Source: Sphingomonas paucimobilis NBRC 13935 (GTDB taxonomy: Bacteria > Pseudomonadota > Alphaproteobacteria > Sphingomonadales > Sphingomonadaceae). From it: a DNA stretch of 64,000 nucleotides. Within the stretch, counting starts at the first letter, position 1; every line of letters begins with the position of its first letter. A program made the position numbers and the translations under genes. Below are positions 18,255-26,220 of the stretch, piece after piece. The stretch spans positions 1-64,000 of the forward strand of contig NZ_BBJS01000055.1 of the NCBI RefSeq assembly GCF_000739895.2, read 5' to 3'. The notes beneath the pieces are model-generated. The model saw only the letters and a program-made list of their open reading frames with translations, did not search any database and had not been told where the DNA came from.

Positions 18255-19502
18255 GTGCGCCTGTTCCGTCATCTGTACGTTCAGATGCTGCTGGGTATCA
18301 TGGCGGGGACGGCGATCGGATATCTCGCCCCCGCCTTCGGGCGCGACCTCGGACCTTTAGGGATCGCCTTCGTCAAGGCGATGCGGATGATGGTGCCGCC
18401 GGTCCTGTTCTGCACCGTCGTTGAGGGGATCGTCCGGCACGGGGCCGCGCGTGACACCGGCACGACGGTGCTTCGCAGTCTGATCGTCTTCCTGGGCATA
18501 ACAATTGTGGCGCTGGGCATGGGACTGGCCGTGACGCTGGTCATGCAGCCCGGTCGCGGACTCCCCCTTCCACCTTATGGCGATGCCGCTGGCGAGTTGC
18601 AGCGCCAACTCGCGGGGAAGCACGTCACCGGCCCAGGTGATTTCCTAGTTCGGATGGTCCCCGATACGCTATTTTCTGCGTTCACCGCAGGCGATGTCCT
18701 GCCGGTGCTGTTCGTCGCGGGGCTTGTCGGCTTCGGGCTGCTGCGTATCGGCGAGGTCGGCGCGCCGATCGTGCGCGGGATAGAGGCGCTGACGCGGTTG
18801 CAGTTCGCGATCTTCGGCTTCCTGATCCGCGCCGCCCCGGTCGGGGCGTTCGGTGCCATCGCCTATACCGTCGGCACCTATGGCATCGGCTTCATCGGTT
18901 CGCTCGGCCTCTTGTTGGCCACGCTCGCGACGGCATGCGGTGGACTGATCGTCGCCCTCATCCTCGCCGTGCGGATTGCGACGGGACTGAGCGGCGGCAC
19001 GTTGCTGCGCACCTTCCGCGACGAAATTCTGATCGTCCTCGGCACATCATCGACCGAGGTCGTTCTGCCCCGCCTGATCGAGAAACTGGAGGGGCTGGGC
19101 TGTCCCCGCAGTATCGTCGGGCTAACCATACCGCTCGGCTATTCCCTCAACCTGGCGGGTACGGCCGTCTATCTGATCGTCGCGACCCTGTTTCTGGGCG
19201 AGGCGCTGAACGTCGCCCTCTCGCCCGAGCGCATCCTGGTCTATCTGAGTGTCATGCTGATCACGTCGAAGGCTGCGGCAGGGGTGACCGGCAGTGGCTT
19301 TTCGGCGCTGCTGCTTACCCTGTCGCTCCTTCCCGACATACCGGTCGGGGCCGCCGCGATGTTGATCGCGATCGACCGCTTCCTGTCCGAAATTCGGGCC
19401 CTGACGAGCGGAACGGCCAACGTCGCGGCGTCGCTCCTCGTTACCCGGTGGAGCGGCAGGCGGCTATCCATTGCCCCAGGCAGCGGCGAGCAACGCCATT
19501 AA
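18255..19502 (+). CDS. Dicarboxylate/amino acid:cation symporter (DAACS, GltP/DctA family)
   Basis: 415 aa, GTG start behind TAGGAGAG. Eight-TM glutamate-transporter fold with MRMMVPPVLFCTVVEGI in the N-terminal half, a serine-rich reentrant loop replaced by GTSSTEVVLPRLIEKLE, and the substrate-site region IPLGYSLNLAGTAVYL and AAAGVTGSGFSAL. It imports C4-dicarboxylates or acidic amino acids with H+ or Na+. Divergent from the binding-protein operon and convergent with the LysR gene (39-bp overlap). Confidence 0.92.
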   Translation: MRLFRHLYVQMLLGIMAGTAIGYLAPAFGRDLGPLGIAFVKAMRMMVPPVLFCTVVEGIVRHGAARDTGTTVLRSLIVFLGITIVALGMGLAVTLVMQPGRGLPLPPYGDAAGELQRQLAGKHVTGPGDFLVRMVPDTLFSAFTAGDVLPVLFVAGLVGFGLLRIGEVGAPIVRGIEALTRLQFAIFGFLIRAAPVGAFGAIAYTVGTYGIGFIGSLGLLLATLATACGGLIVALILAVRIATGLSGGTLLRTFRDEILIVLGTSSTEVVLPRLIEKLEGLGCPRSIVGLTIPLGYSLNLAGTAVYLIVATLFLGEALNVALSPERILVYLSVMLITSKAAAGVTGSGFSALLLTLSLLPDIPVGAAAMLIAIDRFLSEIRALTSGTANVAASLLVTRWSGRRLSIAPGSGEQRH

Positions 19503-20366
19503 CCTCGAAGCCGTCGGCGACAATGGCGCCGCGGCGCGCCGCAATACGCCGATCGTCCTCACCACTTCCGCCCCCTTCAGAGGCCGCCACACGAGATCAC
19601 GCGCATCGGGCCCCTGACAGGCAAGTTGCGGCAGCACCGACTGCCCCAGCCCAGCCTGCACAAGTGCGAGCGCGGACGTCAGACGCGTCACCTCATAGAA
19701 CCAGCGTAAATCGATGCCGGCACGCGCCAGTCCGGCATCGAGCGTCGTTCGATTCCCACTGCCCATGTGAACCGTTACGAGCCGCAAATCGCTCAGGTCG
19801 GACCAACTGGGGTCGGGCAGATCCGCAAGCGGATCGTCGCGGCGGCAAACCAGCCCATAGGGATCGTCCGTCAAAGGCTCGAAGCTAAGGTCGCCATCGG
19901 ATGTCACCAGCAATGTGATGCCGAATTCCGCCTCACCGGTCCGAACCGCTTCGGCGCATTCGGTGGCGGATAGATCGAGTACCCGGACACGTACATTGCG
20001 ATACTCGCGTCCGAATAGTTCGAGCACCTCTGGCAAGAAACGAACGGTCGCACTCGGGATACTGGCTATCGTCAGTCGGCCAGCTTGCCTTTCGCCCAAC
20101 GCCATCAGGCCAAGAAGCGACGTGTCGAGTTCCTCAAGCAAGCGACGCAATAACGGGACGACCTCCTCCCCGGCTGGGGTCAGCCTCACATTACGGGTCG
20201 TACGTTCCAGCAACGCCGTGCCGACCGTCAGCTCCAGCTTCTGGATACGACGGCTGATCGCGGGCTGAGATAGATTCAGCTGATCCGCTGCGCGCTGAAA
20301 GCTTTTCCCATCGGCGATCGCAATGATGGCCCGCAGATCGAGTATTTCGCAGTTCAGAGGAACCAT
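19464..20366 (-). CDS. LysR-family transcriptional regulator
   Basis: 300 aa from ATG 20366. N-terminal winged helix (LDLRAIIAIADGKSFQRAAD, LNLSQPAISRRIQKLE) followed by a periplasmic-binding-like effector domain. It lies at the end of the carboxylate transport block, pointing toward it, and is the likely controller of those genes, with a small acid as inducer. The longer frame to 20438 has no better ribosome site. Confidence 0.9.
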   Translation of the reverse strand: MVPLNCEILDLRAIIAIADGKSFQRAADQLNLSQPAISRRIQKLELTVGTALLERTTRNVRLTPAGEEVVPLLRRLLEELDTSLLGLMALGERQAGRLTIASIPSATVRFLPEVLELFGREYRNVRVRVLDLSATECAEAVRTGEAEFGITLLVTSDGDLSFEPLTDDPYGLVCRRDDPLADLPDPSWSDLSDLRLVTVHMGSGNRTTLDAGLARAGIDLRWFYEVTRLTSALALVQAGLGQSVLPQLACQGPDARDLVWRPLKGAEVVRTIGVLRRAAAPLSPTASRLMALLAAAWGNG

Positions 20367-20839
20367 GACCTGTCCGTCAGCTGAAATTGGCAAAATCGCA
20401 AGGTGAGAATCATCCCGTGGCCTCACGACCGCAAACATCGTCCCAAATCGAGCTGGGAACCGAGATCAGTCGGTAAAGGAATACAAAAAGGGGTCGAGCA
20501 TGCCGCACCGCCTGAACGGACGTCAGCTTGTCCGCGATCGCTGCTCGAAAGCGGTCATTCCGCTTCCCACCAGCGGCGGGCGTTCGAGCTTCCTGCCCTC
20601 ACCGCTGAACGAACGGCAGCTTACCCCGGTGGGTCGCCTGAAAGCGGACAGGCCGCTTCCCACCAATAGCGGACATTTCATTGCGATGGATGGCGGTGTG
20701 CCGAGGGGGCTAGCGATGGCTCTCGGCGAACCCTTCATTACCGCAACCATGGAAGGTGCCCGCCAAAGGCCAGAAGTCCTGCGTTGAATTAGGTCAACCT
20801 AGATTAATCTGCGGATATGTTCGTCCGGCACTCTGTTTG
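20367..20839. other. Repeat-rich intergenic DNA
   Basis: Contains several short palindromes of the pattern AAGCGG-N-CCGCTT (near 20549 and 20641) and the first copy of an 81-bp direct repeat. Open frames across it arise from the repeats and are not supported as genes. Confidence 0.6.
20666..20746 (+). repeat. 81-bp direct repeat, copy 1
   Basis: Begins ATAGCGGACATTTC and ends CATTACCGCAA. Copy 2 is at 21166-21246, exactly 500 bp on, with four substitutions. Read as protein all differences would change the amino acid, so selection is probably not on a peptide. Confidence 0.8.
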
Positions 20840-21094
20840 ATGGCGATGCCAACATACTCCATCGAAATACGTGATGACCGGCCGGAGCAACCCGATGCTT
20901 TCGAAGCGCCTGACTTTGAACATGCGCTTGCGATACTAGCCCGAGTCGCTGGAGAAAGCCTGATTGGTCAGAGCCTAGGAAAGGCTGGCGATCCACTTTT
21001 CTGGAACTTTGACTTGATGGATGAGCGAGGTTTGATTCTGTACTCCCTTTCGATTCAGGGTTTTCAATCAGCGGCAATGGGACGGCTCCGTTAA
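20840..21094 (+). CDS. Small DUF6894-like hypothetical protein
   Basis: 84 aa from ATG 20840: MAMPTYSIEIRDDRPE, then a region ending FWNFDLMDERGLILYSLSI. The order (short strand, acidic segment, helix, final strand ending in a hydrophobic stretch) resembles the DUF6894 family of small alphaproteobacterial proteins; the resemblance is by eye. It lies between the two copies of the 81-bp repeat. No strong ribosome site. Function unknown. Confidence 0.45.
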   Translation: MAMPTYSIEIRDDRPEQPDAFEAPDFEHALAILARVAGESLIGQSLGKAGDPLFWNFDLMDERGLILYSLSIQGFQSAAMGRLR

Positions 21095-21608
21095 GGTGCT
21101 CGGAAGCGGCCGTTCCGCTCCCACCAACAGCGTTCCCCAAAGCGGTCAGCCCCCTTACCCAATCGATAGCGGCTATTTCATTGCGATGGATGGCGGTGTG
21201 CCGAGGGGGCTAGCGATGGCTCTCGACGAACCCTTCGTTACCGCAATACCCGTTTTTCATCCAAAGCGGACAGGCCGCTTACGCCCAATTGCGGCCATTC
21301 CAAGCTGGCGAGCGCGCGCCCTAGAAATGGCCGATTAACGAATCTCAGGTCTGGAGCTGGGACGCGAGGTTATTTGCCCCTCACGCGGAGTCGGCTGCCG
21401 ACCCTAACCAGACGCTCAGCACTCAACTATAGCTCTCTGGGTGCGGAAGGTCAGCTATTCCGGCTGATCCCAACCGTCGGGCCACTCATTCCCCAATATG
21501 GTTGAAACAACATCGGCATGCTGTGTGAAAAGCTCCACGCGCACCAAAAGCTCCATATTCCGTATTCACGCTTCGAGAGTTATGGGACATTAGTAGGCAG
21601 ACGGCGGC
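21095..21608. other. Repeat-rich leader region upstream of the reverse transcriptase
   Basis: Holds palindromes related to AAGCGG/CCGCTT (21104-21118, 21263-21279), the second 81-bp repeat copy, and then about 270 bp (21340-21608) with a TCAGC/GCTGA hairpin near 21452-21468 and a doubled AAAAGCTCCA (near 21527 and 21546). No protein gene is supported. A non-coding RNA for the RT could be encoded here, but nothing proves it. Confidence 0.5.
21166..21246 (+). repeat. 81-bp direct repeat, copy 2
   Basis: Differs from copy 1 (20666-20746) at four positions and lies exactly 500 bp downstream, bracketing the DUF6894-like ORF. It probably results from a duplication or is a dispersed element. Confidence 0.8.
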
Positions 21609-23291
21609 GTGGGGCTTATGGATCTAGAAGCGAAAAAAGAGCTGTTTGCAACTGGACAAGTTTTCGGCTTTCCCGTGGACCTTCCAGCCGTCCTTTCACA
21701 ATTGCAGCAAGACATGCGGGACGATTGGTATAGTGATGCATTAGCGTATGCGGATATTTTCTCTGACCAGATTTACATCGCAGATGTTATTTTGGGCGCA
21801 CTAAACACTTGGGGTGGAGTTTACATCGGCGACAAGAGGGTCTTGAGGCCGATTCCTAAGAAGCATTTCTCAGAGAGATACTCTCTCGAAACAGATTTTT
21901 TTGATCGATTCGTTTATCAAGCCATTTGTTCATTTTTGCTCCCAGAGCTCGATCACGTACTATCGCACCGGGTCTTGAGCTATCGTTTCAATCGAGACGG
22001 CGGAGATGAGAAATACTTATTCCGCAATAAGATCAACAAGTGGCTTGATTATGAGGGGCTAACCTACCGGTTTGTAGGAAATAAAGGCGCTCTTGCGGTC
22101 ACAGATATCAGTAATTTCTTTGAGAATGTATCCTCATCTCATGTTATAGAATCGATAAATTCTGCAATAGACAGGGTTCATGCGCCTGGGGTTAAAAAAG
22201 GCCAGATGCGCGCCGCAGCACGTCTACTTGCGACGCTCTTTAATCGCTGGACGCTAACGGGCCATTTCGGCCTACCGCAAAACAGAGACTGCTCTTCATT
22301 TCTCTCCAATGTACTTCTAAGTTCAGTTGACTTCGAAATGCAATATAGGGGATTTGACTATTACAGATATGTCGACGATATTCGAATCGTATGTACAGAT
22401 GAGCACGAAGCGCGCAAATCGCTGCAGGTCTTGATTTCGCTCCTCCGAGAAGTTGGAATGAATATTAATGCCACTAAAACCGCCGTCTTGAAGCATGATA
22501 GCGGTAGTGCATCGATCGACAAGTTTTTTCCTTCACAAAATCAGTTGGTCTTAGCGATAGCAAGCATGTGGAAGTCTCGCAGTCGGCGAGTTTTTATAAG
22601 ATCTGTTGAATATGTTGTGCAAATTCTGCGTGAATGTCTCTCTGAAGGCGAAACGCAATCGAGGACATTTAGATTTGCCGTGAACCGATTGAGCCAGTTG
22701 GTCGAAGCAGGCCTGTTCGAAGTAGATAGTGATGACGGTGTTAAGCTGTTGCAGTACGCCTTAAACTCTCTAAATGAAGATGCTGTTTCCTCCGATCAGA
22801 TATGCAAACTCATCGACGCGCTTCATCCAGAAGATGACTTTCTGGATAAAATTTCTAGTTTTCTGCAAAATCGCAAGTTATGTATTCACGACTGGCAAAA
22901 CCATAAATTATGGCTACTGCTTGCGGGAAGGCGTTTTGATTCTGAGGAACTTCGGTCGCTAGCCCACGAAATTCTCCATAAGGATCCGACCACCGGCGAA
23001 GCCTCAGCGGTTATGATTTGGCTTCAGTCCATCAACTTTTTGGACCCCATTGAGGCTATTTTAGACAAGTTTAACAAAAGTTGGCCGTATCAAAATCAGC
23101 GTTACTTCCTAATCGCCGCTTCTGGTCTTTCCGCGAGTAAGCACAAGGCCTTACATGGCAGCGTTCTAGATAAAGTTTTGGGAACGTCCCGTCGCTCAAA
23201 GAAAGCCTATCGCGAAGATGGTGTAGCGCTTGCCAAGCGCGAGCGACCAAGTTTTGCGGCCCTTTATGAAGATATTAAGGAGTACCCTTGA
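21609..23291 (+). CDS. Reverse transcriptase of the unknown-group/Abi type (candidate defence RT)
   Basis: 560 aa from GTG 21609 (an ATG follows at 21618; neither has a strong ribosome site). RT motifs: catalytic Asp166 in AVTDISNFFENV, GLPQNRDCSSFLSNVLLSSV (221-240), YYRYVDDIRIV with YVDD at 254-257, and GMNINATKTAVL. After about residue 320 comes a long helical region of about 240 aa, like the helical-repeat tails of UG/Abi RTs. There is no group II maturase domain, retron VTG motif or DGR repeat. The DNA is AT-rich against a GC-rich background. It is translationally coupled to a family-A DNA polymerase gene. Antiviral function is likely by family, not shown. Confidence 0.88.
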   Translation: MGLMDLEAKKELFATGQVFGFPVDLPAVLSQLQQDMRDDWYSDALAYADIFSDQIYIADVILGALNTWGGVYIGDKRVLRPIPKKHFSERYSLETDFFDRFVYQAICSFLLPELDHVLSHRVLSYRFNRDGGDEKYLFRNKINKWLDYEGLTYRFVGNKGALAVTDISNFFENVSSSHVIESINSAIDRVHAPGVKKGQMRAAARLLATLFNRWTLTGHFGLPQNRDCSSFLSNVLLSSVDFEMQYRGFDYYRYVDDIRIVCTDEHEARKSLQVLISLLREVGMNINATKTAVLKHDSGSASIDKFFPSQNQLVLAIASMWKSRSRRVFIRSVEYVVQILRECLSEGETQSRTFRFAVNRLSQLVEAGLFEVDSDDGVKLLQYALNSLNEDAVSSDQICKLIDALHPEDDFLDKISSFLQNRKLCIHDWQNHKLWLLLAGRRFDSEELRSLAHEILHKDPTTGEASAVMIWLQSINFLDPIEAILDKFNKSWPYQNQRYFLIAASGLSASKHKALHGSVLDKVLGTSRRSKKAYREDGVALAKRERPSFAALYEDIKEYP

Positions 23292-24832
23292 CTTTCGCCA
23301 CGTTCACGTTCGTCCGAAATTTCTCAGATGAGAAAAAATCTCGCTTTTTCATCACAGATCGTAACGGGTTTCGTGAAGTGCCGGCTGCTGAGGTTTTGGC
23401 TCACAGCGGATTGCTGATCTGCCATGACTTCTGGATGATCGCGCGAGATTTATATTTATTATGCGGAAATATTCCTAAAAGCATAGTTGATTTGGATGAT
23501 TTAAATATCATCGCCTCTCGCGATCCAGACGTTAGGCGTAGGAGAGAAAAATTCGACATTGTTGATCGCATGTCGAATTTTTTTTCACGTGGCGAAAATG
23601 TGCTGCGACCGTATAAAAAAATGCTGTACCAAGAGGTTGAAGTTGAAGCTTCAGTGCAGAAGGATTTTCACGAGCTTCTTTTAGAGTATTATATTGAGCT
23701 TTGTCGGCGAGCCATTCTTAACGGAGAGCGCGACAGATTTTTTGATGTTGAAGTGCCATGCGCAAACTTGTGCGCTGAAATATCAAGTAAAGGCTTGCGA
23801 ATTAATAGTGAGCGTGTGTCTAATAATAGACAATTGATAGCACACGATTACTACCAGTCCATTGTAAAAATATCTGATGAATTTGATATTCCTCTCGAGG
23901 TCCCTTCTGAAGGGGATCATGCGCGATATGCGCAACGGCTCAATGTGGACCTAGAGGAATACAGCCTCGATTTTGCGATGAGTTATCTTCCGCAAATGAA
24001 GGCGTATTCAGATTTGGTAAAACGCGTGAGAGACCTCTCACTCGCGCGCGACGTTCTTAATGGCATGCCATTAAGAAGCGGGCGAGTATTTCCAATTGTC
24101 GATACCCAAGGATCCCGAACATCACGAATTGCTGTCCGCTCACCCTTCTTGCAAAGCCTTCCCAGACGTTACCGTGACGTGATCTGCCCCGACCAAGGCA
24201 AATCGCTTTGTTATGTCGATTTTGACCAATTTGAAGTTGGGATCATGGCAGCACTTTCCAATGATCCAATCCTTCATGCTCTCTTCGCAGAAGAGGATAT
24301 GTACGAGAGTTTTCGTATTGCAAAGCTTGGAGGGCAAGGTGCCAGAAGTGGAGCAAAGATCCTATTTCTGGCGTATGCATATGGCATGAAAAAACATGAT
24401 TTACCAATCATCGGCACTAAATTTGGATTTGAACGAGCCGTTGTCAGGGATGCTTTCAGGTCGTTTGGCGTGTACGAAAAATGGAAAAATTCACGTATAG
24501 AAGAATTCGAAGAGGTGGGATACGTCTCCACTAGTCTTGGCAATCGCTTTTATTATCAGGGATCGAAGCCGACACGCAAGGAAAAACTGTCTGCTGTAAG
24601 CCAGATAGTTCAGGGCGAAGGCTCTCTCATATTTAAGAAAACTCTTCTCAAAGTTGACGAAAACGACGATGTGGAAATGTTGCTTCCGATGCATGACGCT
24701 CTTCTTTTTCAGCACAGCGACCCTGCTACTCCAGAGCTTGTAGTGAATGCCTTTAAGGAAACGATGACGCAGCATTTTGGTGGTGCAGTGCAGGGCAAGG
24801 CTTCGATTGAATCATTCTCTGGCGAAAAATAA
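23288..24832 (+). CDS. Family-A (Pol I-like) DNA polymerase domain protein coupled to the RT
   Basis: 514 aa. The TTG start overlaps the RT stop (TTGA, 23288-23291) behind TAAGGAGT. Pol I landmarks: TSRIAVRSPFLQSLP (about 278-292); motif A YVDFDQFEVG with Asp311, Gln314 and Glu316; O-helix Arg353, Lys357, Tyr365, Gly366; motif C PMHDALLF with His469 and Asp470. Differences: Leu361 sits where Pol I has Phe762, and Ala471 replaces the Glu after the catalytic Asp. The N-terminal 150 residues look like a degenerate 3'-5' exonuclease domain without its acidic residues; there is no 5' nuclease. Predicted active polymerase without proofreading, probably working on the RT product. Confidence 0.88.
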   Translation: MTFATFTFVRNFSDEKKSRFFITDRNGFREVPAAEVLAHSGLLICHDFWMIARDLYLLCGNIPKSIVDLDDLNIIASRDPDVRRRREKFDIVDRMSNFFSRGENVLRPYKKMLYQEVEVEASVQKDFHELLLEYYIELCRRAILNGERDRFFDVEVPCANLCAEISSKGLRINSERVSNNRQLIAHDYYQSIVKISDEFDIPLEVPSEGDHARYAQRLNVDLEEYSLDFAMSYLPQMKAYSDLVKRVRDLSLARDVLNGMPLRSGRVFPIVDTQGSRTSRIAVRSPFLQSLPRRYRDVICPDQGKSLCYVDFDQFEVGIMAALSNDPILHALFAEEDMYESFRIAKLGGQGARSGAKILFLAYAYGMKKHDLPIIGTKFGFERAVVRDAFRSFGVYEKWKNSRIEEFEEVGYVSTSLGNRFYYQGSKPTRKEKLSAVSQIVQGEGSLIFKKTLLKVDENDDVEMLLPMHDALLFQHSDPATPELVVNAFKETMTQHFGGAVQGKASIESFSGEK

Positions 24833-25462
24833 AGATTATCATACATCTGAAGCGGCGGCTCTCGCCGCGTGACGATCCAAACCCGACTGTCGCGAAGGTC
24901 CCAGACCCAGCGTAATCTGAACGTCCGCTTCAAAGCGTGCTATTTCCGCCGTCAAGCGGCTCGGATGGGCGTAAAGCGGCCTGTTGATCGCGCCATGGGA
25001 AATGTCCGCTTGCCACCCATCGACAGACGCTTGAGGCCCCTGCCCCGCCTACTGAACCAAAGTCTGCTTTCCGCGATCGGTACCTGACAGCGGACATACT
25101 GCTCGCAAAACGGCGTGGGCTCCGAAAGGCTCGGGTAGCACTACTTGCCCCTGCCTCGCCGTCACCATGCGCGCCATTCTGCGCGACGGCACCTCGTTCA
25201 AGGTCTCAGATGCGGTAGACTCATCTTGCCAGCTGTGATGCGCTCCAGCTGACCCGATAGGGATGTCCTGCGAGGGAGCGCAAGGGACGGACGATCTGCG
25301 AAGATTACAAGATAGGCTGCTAAGCCCGCTTTCTGTCAATTCAACGTCTGGCCTTGTGAAACCTGATATAGCACCACCGACCCACAAGTCGGCGAAAGCA
25401 GAAACATTTTTGGGACCTTCAAGGGACAACCGCCAAGCGATCACAAACTTCAGATCCTCATC
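24833..25462. other. Intergenic region with more AAGCGG/CCGCTT-type repeats
   Basis: Right-hand flank of the RT-PolA operon. Short repeats reading AATGTCCGCTT, AAAGCGGCC and CAGCGGACAT occur between about 24918 and 25100, echoing those upstream of the RT. A minus-strand frame of 131 codons (25049-25444) lacks a ribosome site and any recognisable domain, so I do not call it. Confidence 0.5.
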
Positions 25463-25747
25463 CTAAAGGCTAGTAGCTGCGCGCACTCTTCGCGGCTTTC
25501 TCATCGCCTTTCGGCGCTCGTGGCGATTATCGGTCGGCACCCTTGCGTGCTCTGCAGTCAACACAGAACAAGTCTTTTTCATCACATTGACGATAGCCAT
25601 ACCCCCCTCACCATACGCCGCCGTCATTAGTATCGCTATAGCTGGCTCAAGAGATACCTCTTGTGATGCACAAAACTCGTTGAGAATATCCGTAGCGTGT
25701 GCGAGCAATTGAATGGTAGAAACTGCCGCATTATCTTTTATTGGCAT
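25463..25747 (-). CDS. Small hypothetical protein
   Basis: 94 aa from ATG 25747 behind GGAGGGA, a good ribosome site. The N-terminal 60 residues are helical (STIQLLAHATDILNEF, AIAILMTAAYGEGGMAIVNV) and the C-terminus is very basic (RHERRKAMRKPRRVRA), suggesting nucleic acid binding. I recognise no family. A structured DNA/RNA region lies just upstream of it. Confidence 0.6.
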   Translation of the reverse strand: MPIKDNAAVSTIQLLAHATDILNEFCASQEVSLEPAIAILMTAAYGEGGMAIVNVMKKTCSVLTAEHARVPTDNRHERRKAMRKPRRVRAATSL

Positions 25748-26220
25748 AGTGTTCCCTCCAAATACTTAGAGGCGGCCCGACGTAAGCCGGGCGTTGGAAA
25801 CCCTGCGCTAGGACAAGGCGCTGCCGCCTTTGGGCAAGCCTTGGACATGCGCGACAGCCGCCCGGCCAAATGACTTGACCGGACCTAGCGACTGTCGAGG
25901 TTTCCATGCCTCACGGATGGGATTGACCATGCCGCGTCAGCTGCGTTGCAGAGCGCAAGCCGGTTCGCAAGGGGCAATGCCCAAGATACGAGGCGCTACC
26001 CCCTATGCAGTACGATCACCAGTGCGCACCGTCCGAGCGCTCTGCGCCGCTGGCTGCCGAAGCAACGTGAGCAGACACGCATTGCAAGAAATCGAAAGAG
26101 TTTGGGTGACGTCAGTAACCCGATAAGCCACAAATTATGCAGAGCCAAAAGCCAGCAAAGGCAAGGAACTTGTTGGGTCTATTAATCGATCTGCACATAA
26201 CGGCTTAGTTTGCATAATAT
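25748..26220. other. Right end of the element, no supported protein gene
   Basis: Contains a strongly structured segment (25776-25906, listed separately) and, close to the boundary, recombinase-site-like words: TAAGCC and TTATGC near 26121-26140 and, in opposite order, GGCTTAGTTTGCATAA at 26202-26217. The glycosyltransferase frame resumes at 26221. A 98-codon frame at 25830-26126 runs through the structured part and is not credible. Confidence 0.55.
25776..25906 (-). ncRNA. Candidate structured RNA or recombination site with nested helices
   Basis: Helix 1: TGGAAACC (25795-25802) with GGTTTCCA (25899-25906). Helix 2: CGCTAGG (25806-25812) with CCTAGCG (25884-25890). Inside lies a tight hairpin AAGGCG-CTGC-CGCCTT (25815-25830). 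Just outside is GCCCG/CGGGC (about 25776-25793). It sits about 50 bp 5' of the small minus-strand gene at 25463-25747, so a leader RNA on that strand is the simplest reading; a DNA site for the recombinases is the alternative. I cannot match it to a known RNA family. Confidence 0.35.

Larger units (their letters stand above)
4827..26220. mobile_element. About 21.4-kb integrated element with three tyrosine recombinases (RIT-like) and cargo
   Basis: The boundaries come from the split glycosyltransferase gene: codons for TEDYE end at 4826 and codons for ELGLR begin at 26221, so only GAA is shared at the two junctions. Inside are three overlapping tyrosine recombinase genes, an excisionase-like gene, an IS66 remnant, regulators, carboxylate transporters and an AT-rich RT-PolA operon. 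No conjugation genes are visible. Whether all 21.4 kb arrived together or the cargo accreted in steps cannot be told. Resemblance to recombinase-in-trio (RIT) elements rests on gene organisation. Confidence 0.85.

Noticed and set aside
20500-21338. Two ORFs sharing the peptide MDGGVPRGLAMAL
   Set aside because: They arise from the 81-bp nucleotide repeat; the four differences between copies all change amino acids, so no sign of protein-level constraint.
21609-23291. Retron, diversity-generating retroelement or group II intron RT
   Set aside because: No VTG-type motif or msr/msd-like inverted repeats at its start, no template/variable repeat pair, and no maturase or endonuclease domain; the helical tail and partner polymerase fit the UG/Abi group better.
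25049-25444. 131-codon minus-strand frame
   Set aside because: No ribosome site, no recognisable domain, and part of it crosses the repeat-bearing flank of the RT-PolA operon.
25830-26126. 98-codon plus-strand frame at the right end of the element
   Set aside because: Runs through the nested helices; composition is dictated by GC-rich palindromes.
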